From Rhodospirillales bacterium (GTDB lineage: Bacteria; Pseudomonadota; Alphaproteobacteria; Acetobacterales; Acetobacteraceae): a DNA stretch of 6,930 bases. Shown here in pieces: positions 1 to 6,707 of this stretch. The position numbers were made by a program, and so were the translations under genes. A model generated the notes under the pieces. That model ran no database searches and was not told the origin of the DNA. It worked only from the letters and a program-made list of their open reading frames with translations. Within the stretch, counting starts at the first letter, position 1. Every line of letters begins with the position of its first letter. The stretch is from the NCBI GenBank assembly GCA_025352915.1, contig JANXSA010000218.1, positions 1 to 6,930 on the forward strand, written 5' to 3'.

Positions 1-362
1 ATGAGGAAGGTGGAGCGTTCGATGCCCATGTAGGTTTTGCCGTAGTTCATTTTTTCGATCCAGACGCCGAAGGCAACGGCTACGGCGTGGTCGGGGTCGG
101 AGGCCAGCGGGAAGGTGAGGTTGTACTTCCTGGCGAATTTCTCGATCGGGGGGATGGCGTCGGGCGAGACGCCGATGACGGCAATATCCTTGAAGGCGGG
201 GATGGATTCCTCGAAGGCGCAGGCTTCCTTGGTGCAGCCGGGGGTGTCGGCTTTGGGGTAGAAATAGAGCACGAAGGGTTTGCCCTTTTGGCCCTGGAGG
301 CTGACGGTGCGGCCGCCACTGGCGGGCATGGTGAAGTTGGGGGCTTGGTCGCCTTCGGTCAT
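1..362 (-). CDS. bcp: Bcp-type peroxiredoxin (thioredoxin-dependent thiol peroxidase), 3' end cut by window edge
   Basis: This gene encodes a cytoplasmic thiol peroxidase of the AhpC/TSA superfamily, Bcp/PrxQ subfamily, which reduces hydrogen peroxide and organic hydroperoxides using thioredoxin. The 120 visible residues begin MTEGDQAPNF. The peroxiredoxin active-site pattern PxxxTxxC is present as P36, T40 and C43, with C43 the expected peroxidatic cysteine. C48, five residues later, matches the resolving cysteine of atypical 2-Cys Bcp proteins. FGVW (98-101) and GKTYMGIERSTFL (108-120) are typical Bcp signatures, and R116 is the expected catalytic-site arginine. Family members are about 155 residues, so roughly 35 are missing past the left edge. 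The ATG overlaps the glnE stop codon (ATGA), and a GGAG about 10 bases upstream, inside glnE, can serve as ribosome binding site. It is probably co-transcribed with and translationally coupled to glnE. Family assignment is very secure; the choice of thioredoxin as reductant comes from family knowledge. Confidence 0.96.
   Translation of the reverse strand, partial: MTEGDQAPNFTMPASGGRTVSLQGQKGKPFVLYFYPKADTPGCTKEACAFEESIPAFKDIAVIGVSPDAIPPIEKFARKYNLTFPLASDPDHAVAVAFGVWIEKMNYGKTYMGIERSTFL
359..362 (-). other. ATGA stop/start overlap joining glnE and bcp
   Basis: On the minus strand the glnE stop codon TGA (361-359) overlaps the bcp start codon ATG (362-360). A GGAG motif at 376-373, within the last glnE codons, sits 10 bases before the bcp ATG. 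This arrangement typically gives translational coupling or re-initiation, and it fixes both the bcp start and the operon relationship. Confidence 0.9.
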
Positions 363-3361
363 GGGTCGCATTCTCCAACATGGCGCACGAAGATCGCGCG
401 CACTTGGTCCGCCAATGATGCAATCGTGGTGTGCAATGCGGCCACGTCAAGAGCGCCCGCTCCACCCAGTCGGGCACCGGCGGTGCGGGCGGCGCGGAGC
501 AGGGCGGCGGTGGCGGCTTCGGAGAGTTTTTCGGGGGCGGCGCGGCCGTAGGTGATGCGCAGCATGCCCTGGATGGTGCGCCAGATGCGGTCGGCGCGGA
601 TCAGCAGTTCGGCGTCGGTTTCGGGCAGGTGGCCGGCGTCGCGCAAGCGGGCCAGGGCCTCGCGGGTGGTGGGGCTGGTGGGGATGGTGGCGGCGTGGAC
701 GAGTTGGAGGGTTTGGGCGATGAATTCGACCTCCAGTTGACCGCCGGGGCGGAGTTTTACGTCCCAGGGGCCGGTGGGGGGGAGGTCGCGCAGCAGGCGG
801 GCGCGCATGGCGGCCGCATCGGCGCGGATGCGGGCGGGGGAGCCGGCGCCGGCGATGGCGGTGGTGATTGCGGTCTCGATGCGTTTGCGGAGTTTGGGCG
901 GGCCGGCGATGACGCGGGCGCGGGTCAGCGCCATGCGTTCCCAGGTCCAGGCGCCGCCTTCGGTGGCACCGGCGGGGCCGTGGTAGCGCTCGAAGGCGGC
1001 GAGCGAGACGGCGACCGGGCCTTTGTTGCCGGAGGGGCGCAGGCGCATGTCGACGGCGTAAAGCGGGCCTTCGGCGTCGGGGGCGGTGACCGCGGCGACG
1101 TAGGCATGGACGGCGCGGATGAACCATTGGCTGGCGGCGAGCGGGCGGGCGGGGGGTTTTGCCGTGCTTTGGATGGTGGTTTCGGGGTGGTCGTAGACCA
1201 GCATCATGTCGAGGTCGGAGCCGGCCATCATTTCGCGGCCGCCGGCCTTGCCCATGATGACCAGGACCATGGCGCCGCCGCGCACGCGGCCGAAACGGCG
1301 GGCGAAGTCTTCCAGCACCAGCGGGAACAGGGCGGCCAGGGCGGCTTCGGCCAGGGCGGAGCGCAGCAGGCCGGCGGCGTCGGCGTCAAGGCGGCCTTCC
1401 ATGGTGGCGACGGCGAGGGAGAATTCCTCCTCGCGGACGGTGGCGCGGACGATCGAGATGGCGTCTTCGAGCACGCGGGCGTCGCCGAGGCGCAGGCGCA
1501 GCATGCGGGGGAAATCGGGGCTGGGGGCGGGGTCGAGCAGGCCTTCCAGCGCGCCGGGGGTGTGGGCGAGGTAGTCGGCCAGGGCGGGGGCGGCGCCGAG
1601 GACGCTGGCGATGCGGTCGAGCAGGATGGGGTTGCGCTGGAACAGCGAGAGGAGCTGGACGCCGGCGGGGAGGCGGGCGAGGAAATTGTCCCAGCGGGCG
1701 AAGGCGGCGTCGGGCTGGGCCTGGCGGGCGAGGGCGGCGAGGAGGGCGGGCAGGACCTGGTCCATCAGTTCCTGGGCGCGCGGCGAGCGCAGGGCGCGCA
1801 GGCGGCCGGCTTTCCAGGCGCGGACGGCGGCGACGATGCGTTCGGTTTCCTTGAAGCCGAGGGCGGCGAGGCTGGCGGTGGTTTCGGGCAGGGGGTCGCC
1901 GACGCCGCGGAAGTCGAGGACCAGGCCGGTGGGGGCGAGTTCGGGGATTTGTTCGAAGACGGCGCCATAGGCGGTGCGGACGCGGGCCATGTGGCGGAGC
2001 TGGGCGGTGGCGAAGCTGGACGGGTCGGGGTAGCCCATGAAGGTGGCGAAGGCTTCGAACTGGTCCGCGCGGTCGGGCAGGGAGTGGGTTTGGCGGTCAT
2101 GGACCATTTGCAGGCGGTGTTCGACGCGGCGCAGGAAGCGGTAGGCGGTGGCGAGTTCGCCGGCGGTGCGGCGCGGGATGTGGCCGGCGCGGACCAGCAG
2201 GCGGAGGGCGTCGATGGTGCGCAGGACGCGCAAGCCGGGGTCGCGGCCGCCCCAGACGAGCTGGAGCGATTGGGCGAGGAACTCGATTTCGCGGATGCCG
2301 CCGATGCCGAGCTTGACGTTGTGGCCGAGCAGGCGGGCGACGGGGTTGGATTCGGCGGATTCGCGGTGGCCCTTATGGTCGTCGATGCGGCGTTTCATGG
2401 CGTGGATGTCGGCGACGGCGGCGAAATCGAGGTGGCGGCGCCAGATGAAGGGGCGGATGGCATCCAGGAAGGCGTGGCCGAGGGCGAGGTCGCCGGCGAC
2501 CGGGCGTGCCTTGAGCATCGCCGCGCGTTCCCAGTTTTGACCCATGGATTCGTAGTAGGCGATGGCGGCGGGGAGTGCCACGCAGGGCGGGGTGGCGGCG
2601 GGGTCGGGGCGCAGGCGCAAATCGGTGCGGAAGACGTAGCCGTCGGAATCGCGGGCTTCCATTAATGTGACGAGGGCGCGGGACAGGCGGGTGTAGAATG
2701 CCACTGGTGTATCGCCGTGGTAGACACCGGTGCCCTCGCCGCCCTGGGGGTCGTGGATCAGGATGACATCGACATCGCTGGAATAGTTCAATTCGCGCGC
2801 GCCGAGCTTGCCCATGCCGAGGACGGTGAAGCCGCAGCCCTGGGCGGGGTTGTCGGGGTTTGGCAAGTGCAGCTCGCCGGCGTCGTGGGCGGCGCGCAGA
2901 AGATGGGCGACGCTGAGGGACAGCGCGGTCTCGGCGAGGTCGGACAGGGCGGCGGTGACGCGGTCGAGCGGCCAGAGGCCACCGATATCGGCCAGGGCGA
3001 CCAGGAGCGAGACCACGCGCTTGGCGGCGCGCAGGCGGGATGCGAGCTGGGCGCGCGGGATGGTGGGCGGGATGGTGGCGAGGCTGGCCATGACGCTGGC
3101 GATGACGGGGCCGGGGCCGTCGCGCACGGCCTGGCGCAGGGCGGCGGCTTCGCGGATGGCGAGGTCGGCGAGGAACGGGGCGTTGGCGCCGATGGCCATC
3201 AGCATGGCGCGCATGGCGGGGTCGGCGGCGAGGCGGGCCTCGGGGCGGCCGAGATCGGCGAAGCGTTCGACGAGGCGTTCGCCGGCCGGGGGGTCGGCGG
3301 GGTTGGGCCAGGTGCCGGCCATAAGGGATCGGGGGAGCGGGGTGGCGATCGGTGCGGACAT
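359..3361 (-). CDS. glnE: Bifunctional [glutamine synthetase] adenylyltransferase/adenylyl-removing enzyme GlnE
   Basis: GlnE attaches AMP to, and removes it from, a tyrosine of each glutamine synthetase subunit. It acts in the cytoplasm in response to PII protein and glutamine. From the chosen start it has 1000 residues, slightly longer than E. coli GlnE (about 946), and shows the full duplicated architecture. The N-terminal (deadenylylating) nucleotidyltransferase half has GMGKLGARELN (182-192) followed by the metal-binding pair D196/D198 and a further Asp in DLRLRP (from 247). Its partner helical domain carries KLGIGGIREIEF (350-361). The C-terminal (adenylylating) half repeats this: MGKAGGRE (703-710), D716/D718, DMRLRP (from 771), and KLRPGGQLEVEF (869-880). 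No key motif is missing. The start MSAPIATP was chosen because family-like sequence (WPNPADPP, from residue 18) begins just after it. The frame stays open for 112 codons upstream, but that stretch is Pro/Ala-rich and antisense to the neighbouring gene. A second ATG at 3322 (residue 14) is a possible alternative. No clear Shine-Dalgarno precedes either ATG. Confidence 0.98.
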   Translation of the reverse strand: MSAPIATPLPRSLMAGTWPNPADPPAGERLVERFADLGRPEARLAADPAMRAMLMAIGANAPFLADLAIREAAALRQAVRDGPGPVIASVMASLATIPPTIPRAQLASRLRAAKRVVSLLVALADIGGLWPLDRVTAALSDLAETALSLSVAHLLRAAHDAGELHLPNPDNPAQGCGFTVLGMGKLGARELNYSSDVDVILIHDPQGGEGTGVYHGDTPVAFYTRLSRALVTLMEARDSDGYVFRTDLRLRPDPAATPPCVALPAAIAYYESMGQNWERAAMLKARPVAGDLALGHAFLDAIRPFIWRRHLDFAAVADIHAMKRRIDDHKGHRESAESNPVARLLGHNVKLGIGGIREIEFLAQSLQLVWGGRDPGLRVLRTIDALRLLVRAGHIPRRTAGELATAYRFLRRVEHRLQMVHDRQTHSLPDRADQFEAFATFMGYPDPSSFATAQLRHMARVRTAYGAVFEQIPELAPTGLVLDFRGVGDPLPETTASLAALGFKETERIVAAVRAWKAGRLRALRSPRAQELMDQVLPALLAALARQAQPDAAFARWDNFLARLPAGVQLLSLFQRNPILLDRIASVLGAAPALADYLAHTPGALEGLLDPAPSPDFPRMLRLRLGDARVLEDAISIVRATVREEEFSLAVATMEGRLDADAAGLLRSALAEAALAALFPLVLEDFARRFGRVRGGAMVLVIMGKAGGREMMAGSDLDMMLVYDHPETTIQSTAKPPARPLAASQWFIRAVHAYVAAVTAPDAEGPLYAVDMRLRPSGNKGPVAVSLAAFERYHGPAGATEGGAWTWERMALTRARVIAGPPKLRKRIETAITTAIAGAGSPARIRADAAAMRARLLRDLPPTGPWDVKLRPGGQLEVEFIAQTLQLVHAATIPTSPTTREALARLRDAGHLPETDAELLIRADRIWRTIQGMLRITYGRAAPEKLSEAATAALLRAARTAGARLGGAGALDVAALHTTIASLADQVRAIFVRHVGECDP

Positions 3362-3378
3362 GACGCCGGAGGCTGGGC
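3362..3378. other. 17-bp gap between divergent start codons of glnE and the AsmA-like gene
   Basis: Only 17 bases separate the two outward-facing ATG codons. This is too short for two promoters, so promoter and operator sequences for each gene must lie at least partly inside the other gene's 5' coding region, unless the transcripts are leaderless. I could not recognise a convincing -35/-10 pair, or an NtrC- or sigma-54-type site, in or near the gap. Confidence 0.85.
3368..3372 (+). promoter_or_regulatory. Shine-Dalgarno GGAGG for the AsmA-like gene
   Basis: GGAGG lies six bases before the ATG at 3379, an ideal spacing. It supports that start over the in-frame ATG at residue 20, which would fall inside the membrane-anchor region. 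The motif occupies most of the intergenic gap, leaving no comparable site for the divergent glnE. Confidence 0.8.
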
Positions 3379-6300
3379 ATGCGCCGCCTGATCGGTCAAG
3401 CGGCGGGACGGGTGGGGCGGCATCTGCATTGGCTGATGCGCGGGGCGCTGTTGCTGGGGGTGATGGTGGCGGCGGGGCTGGGGTGGCTGGTGTGGCGGCT
3501 CGATCAGGGGCCGCTGGCGGTGGGGTGGCTGGCGGATGAGATCGTGGCGGTGGCGAACCAGCATATGGCGCCGCTGCGGCTGGAGGTGGGGGAAGCATCG
3601 CTGGTGTGGGAGGGGTTTCGCGGCGGGGTGGACCGGCCGCTGGATATCCTGGCGCACGGGCTGGTGATTTTCGACGCGGCCGGGCGGCGGATAGCACAGG
3701 TGCCGGAGGCGCGGGTGTCGCTGTCGATGCGGGCGCTGGCGACCGGGCGGATCGCGCCGCGCGGGTTGCTGGTGCAGGGGGCGCGGGTGCGCGCGGTGCG
3801 GCGGGCGGATGGCGGGCTGGCGGTGGATTTTTCCGGGACGCAGGAGGGCGGGCCGGCGGTGGCCGGGGTTTCGTCCGATTTCAGCTGGTTGTTCGAGGCG
3901 CTGGGGCAGCCGCTGGGCACCGATCTCGGCGGGCGGGCGACGTTGCTGAGCCAATTGCGGCGGTTGCAGCTGCGCGACACCGAGCTGGTGGTGCAGGACG
4001 ACGCGCTGGGGCTGGTGTGGCGGGCGCCGAAGCTGGAGCTGGATGTCACGCGGCTGGCGGGCGGCGGGGTGGAGGGGGTGGCGGCGCTGGAGGTTGAGGT
4101 CCCCGTTGAGAACGGCGACCGGCGGCTGGCGGCGACGGCGAAGGTGATGCTGCCGGCGGGCGGCGGGGCGTTGATGGTCGAGGCGGCGCTGGGCCGGGTG
4201 GTGCCGGCGGATTTTGCCGGGTTGGCGGCGGATTTCGCCCCGCTGGCGGCGGTGCGGGCGCCGGTGGAGTTGACGGCGACGGCGGAGCTGGGGCCAGACC
4301 TTTTGCTGCGCCATGGCGGGGTGCGGGCGGAGTTGTTTGGCGGCGCGTTGCACATCGCACGCGGCGTTGTGCCGGTGTTGGGCGGGGTGGCGCGGATTGA
4401 GGCAACGCGGGCGATGACGCGGCTGGTGCTGGAGCGGCTGGTGCTGCCGGGGGGCGAGGGGCGGCAGACGGTTTTGACGGGGAATGCGACGTTGCAGCCG
4501 CTGGCCGGGATGTTGCTGGGGGAGCTGGAGCTGGGGCTGGACCGGGTGGCGTTTGCCGACCTGGCGGGGCTGTGGCCGGACGGGGTGGGGGGGGCGGGGG
4601 CGAAGCCGTGGATCACCGGGAATATCACGGCGGGGACGGCGCATGACCTGCGGGTGAAGCTGAAGGTGATGGCGGCGGCGGATCTGTCGGATGGGGCGGT
4701 GACGGCGCTGAGCGGGGGGTTCGAGGCACGGGAGATGGTGGTGCACTGGCTGCGCCCGGTGCCGCCGGTGGAGGGGGCGACGGCGCGGTTGTCGTTCGTG
4801 TCGGCCGATGAGATCGAGATCGCGGTGTTGGGCGGCAGCCAGGGCGGGTTGGCGGTGACCGGGGGGCGGGTGACGCTGACCGGGCTGGCGCAGCGCGACC
4901 AGTATTTGAACGTGGCAATCGAGATGGCGGGGCCGGTGGTGGATGTGATCGCGGTGTTGAACCATCCGCGGGTGAACATCCTGAGCCGACGGCCGGTGAC
5001 GATGCGCAATCCGTCCGGGCGGGTGGAGGGGCGGGTGGCGATTACCGCGCTGCCGCTGGAGAACGATGTGACGTTTGACGATGTTCGGCTGTCGTCGACG
5101 GGGAAGCTGAGCGGGTTGAACCTGGGCGGGATCGCGGCCGGGCGGGATTTGACCAATGGGGCGCTGAGCTTCGAGGCGGGCAATCGCGGGTTGGCGGCGC
5201 GCGGGACGGCGACGCTGGCGGGGATTGCGGCGCAGGTGGCGGTGGAGATGGATTTCACCGATGGGCCGGCCGCGCAGGTGATCCAGAAGGTGACGGTGAG
5301 CGGGACGCCCGATGCGGCGCAGATTGCCGGGCTGGGGCTGGAGAGCCCGGAATTGCTGTTGGACGGGAATGCGGGGGTGAAGCTGGAGCTGGTGGGGCGG
5401 CGCGGCGGGCGGTCGGAGCTGTCGGTGCGGGCGGATTTGGGCAAGATGGGGGTGAAGGCGGAGCGGCTGAACTGGGGCAAGCCGGCGGGGCGGGCGGCGG
5501 TGGCGGAGATGCTGGTGGTGCTGGATCGCGAGCGGTTTGCCGGGATCGAGCGGTTGCGCATCGACGGCGAGGGGGTTTCGGTGCAGGCGGCGCTTGACTG
5601 GCCCATTCTCGATCGGTCGGGGCGGGGCGCGCGGCGGGTTCGGCTGGGCAAGCTGGGCCTGGCGCCTGGGACGGATGTGCAGGGCGAGATCGTTTGGCCG
5701 GCGGCCGAGGGGCAGGCGTGGCAGGTCCGGCTGAATGGGCCGAGCCTGGATATCAGCGCCGAGATGGCGCGGCGCGAGGTGGCGGCCAAGCCGGGGGAGG
5801 AGGTGCGCGGGCCGGCTTTCAATGCCGAGCTGCGGGTTGATCGGCTGGTGCTCGGGCCGCGGCGGGTCATGACCGGGGTGCTGGCGCGCAGCGACAATGA
5901 TGGGCTGATCAGCCGTACGGCGCGGGTTACCGGGCGGGCGGGGACAGGGCCGGGAGGAGGGGGGCCGTTCGAGTTGTCGATCCTGCCGTCGGGGCAGGCA
6001 CAGCGGCGCAGCCTGACGATCACGGCGCAGGATGCCGGTGGGCTGCTGACGGCGCTGGATGTGATGGAGGACATGCGCGGCGGCAAGCTGGTGCTGAACG
6101 GCACCTATGACGACAGCCGGGCCGACAATGCGCTGTCGGGCACCGCCGAGGTGACGGATTTCGGCATGCGCAACGCGCCGGCGATCGGCAAGCTGTTGCA
6201 GGCGATCACCGTGGTTGGCGCGATCGATGCGTTCAGCGGGCCCGATTTGCGCTTCAGCCGGCTGGTGGCACCGTTCCGCCGCGCCGGGGATGTCATCGAC

Positions 6301-6666
6301 CTGGTGGATGCGCGGGCGTTCAGCGCATCGCTCGGGGTCACCGCGAAGGGGCGGATCGACACCGGGCGGCGGCTGTTCGACATCCAGGGCACGGTGGTGC
6401 CGGCGTATTTCATCAATTCGCTGCTCGGCCGGGTGCCATTGCTGGGCCGGCTGGTCAGCCCGGAGACCGGGGGCGGGTTGTTCGCCATGTCCTTTGGGGT
6501 GAAAGGGCCGTTCGATGATCCCTCGGTGTGGGTGAATCCGCTTTCGGCGGTGACGCCGGGGTTCCTGCGCGGGCTGTTCGGGGTGTTCGAGGGCTCGCCG
6601 GGCGGTGGCGGGGATGCGCCGCGGCCGGTGCCGCCGCCGGTGATGCGCGAAGGCGGGCAGCAATAA
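3379..6666 (+). CDS. AsmA-like / DUF3971 (YhdP-type) membrane-anchored periplasmic protein
   Basis: This is a 1095-residue protein of the AsmA-like/YhdP group. Family members are anchored in the inner membrane, span the periplasm as a long beta-rich, lipid-binding groove, and are implicated in moving phospholipids to the outer membrane. An Arg/His-containing N-terminus (1-18) precedes a hydrophobic segment at about 19-39, which predicts a cytoplasmic N-terminus and a periplasmic body. The region at about 42-150 resembles the conserved N-terminal part of alphaproteobacterial homologues. The DUF3971-like centre includes LWPDGV (398-403) and W411, matching the family's WP...W pattern. A family-like GGxLLxAL...GGKLVLNG stretch lies near 887-908. 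The AsmA-like C-terminal domain follows, including VVPAYFINSLLG (1006-1017) and FGVKGPFDDP. The last 25 residues (1071-1095) form a Gly/Pro-rich tail. Its start is supported by GGAGG six bases upstream. It diverges from glnE, and a HAD gene follows 41 bp downstream. Family membership is confident; the lipid-transport role is inferred from characterised homologues. Confidence 0.9.
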   Translation: MRRLIGQAAGRVGRHLHWLMRGALLLGVMVAAGLGWLVWRLDQGPLAVGWLADEIVAVANQHMAPLRLEVGEASLVWEGFRGGVDRPLDILAHGLVIFDAAGRRIAQVPEARVSLSMRALATGRIAPRGLLVQGARVRAVRRADGGLAVDFSGTQEGGPAVAGVSSDFSWLFEALGQPLGTDLGGRATLLSQLRRLQLRDTELVVQDDALGLVWRAPKLELDVTRLAGGGVEGVAALEVEVPVENGDRRLAATAKVMLPAGGGALMVEAALGRVVPADFAGLAADFAPLAAVRAPVELTATAELGPDLLLRHGGVRAELFGGALHIARGVVPVLGGVARIEATRAMTRLVLERLVLPGGEGRQTVLTGNATLQPLAGMLLGELELGLDRVAFADLAGLWPDGVGGAGAKPWITGNITAGTAHDLRVKLKVMAAADLSDGAVTALSGGFEAREMVVHWLRPVPPVEGATARLSFVSADEIEIAVLGGSQGGLAVTGGRVTLTGLAQRDQYLNVAIEMAGPVVDVIAVLNHPRVNILSRRPVTMRNPSGRVEGRVAITALPLENDVTFDDVRLSSTGKLSGLNLGGIAAGRDLTNGALSFEAGNRGLAARGTATLAGIAAQVAVEMDFTDGPAAQVIQKVTVSGTPDAAQIAGLGLESPELLLDGNAGVKLELVGRRGGRSELSVRADLGKMGVKAERLNWGKPAGRAAVAEMLVVLDRERFAGIERLRIDGEGVSVQAALDWPILDRSGRGARRVRLGKLGLAPGTDVQGEIVWPAAEGQAWQVRLNGPSLDISAEMARREVAAKPGEEVRGPAFNAELRVDRLVLGPRRVMTGVLARSDNDGLISRTARVTGRAGTGPGGGGPFELSILPSGQAQRRSLTITAQDAGGLLTALDVMEDMRGGKLVLNGTYDDSRADNALSGTAEVTDFGMRNAPAIGKLLQAITVVGAIDAFSGPDLRFSRLVAPFRRAGDVIDLVDARAFSASLGVTAKGRIDTGRRLFDIQGTVVPAYFINSLLGRVPLLGRLVSPETGGGLFAMSFGVKGPFDDPSVWVNPLSAVTPGFLRGLFGVFEGSPGGGGDAPRPVPPPVMREGGQQ
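4582..4600 (+). repeat. G-tract cluster with an 8-base G run
   Basis: The coding strand of the AsmA-like gene carries G4, T, G8, C, G5 in succession. The run at 4587-4594 is the longest homopolymer I noticed in the window. It encodes a Gly-rich turn (DGVGGAGAK, residues 401-409) between the family's conserved WP and the following W. It fits a G-quadruplex consensus if the G8 run supplies two tracts. Confidence 0.6.
5941..5964 (+). repeat. Four G tracts matching a G-quadruplex consensus
   Basis: Four tracts of at least three G (5941-5943, 5947-5949, 5952-5954, 5959-5964) are separated by loops of 3, 2 and 4 bases, which fits G3+N1-7 exactly. The stretch encodes a Gly-rich loop (AGTGPGGGGP) in the C-terminal third of the AsmA-like protein. 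Folding in the cell is not demonstrated. Confidence 0.55.
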
Positions 6667-6707
6667 GATGGCTTGCCGGCGATGGTTTGGCGGGAGACAG
6701 TAGCGCC
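6667..6707 (+). other. 41-bp gap between the AsmA-like gene and the HAD gene
   Basis: I see no stem-loop followed by a T tract here, so there is no evidence of an intrinsic terminator and read-through into the HAD gene is plausible. GGGAG at 6692-6696, 11 bases before the ATG at 6708, is a weak, slightly distant ribosome binding site. The other ATGs in the gap, at 6668 and 6682, are not usable starts for the HAD frame. Confidence 0.6.

Noticed and set aside
87..551. A plus-strand open frame spanning the bcp/glnE junction
   Set aside because: It is antisense to two well-supported genes and gives a Gly/Ala-rich product without family resemblance.
1148..1162. A G-rich stretch followed by TTTT resembling a terminator tail
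   Set aside because: It lies within glnE codons, on the antisense strand, and I see no stem that would form a terminator hairpin.
431..2665. A 744-codon plus-strand open frame antisense to glnE
   Set aside because: It is a low-complexity Gly/Ala/Glu-rich translation without family motifs, opposite a gene with complete catalytic motifs.
3362..3697. A 112-codon N-terminal extension of glnE
   Set aside because: The translation is Pro/Ala-rich, unlike GlnE, and is antisense to the AsmA-like coding sequence. Family-like sequence begins just after the ATG at 3361.
3504..6104. An 866-codon Ser/Pro/Arg-rich minus-strand open frame
   Set aside because: It is another composition-driven shadow of the AsmA-like gene, with no signal peptide, domain or ribosome binding site that I can support.
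6667..6707. A possible intrinsic terminator after the AsmA-like gene
   Set aside because: There is no inverted repeat of useful length and no T tract.
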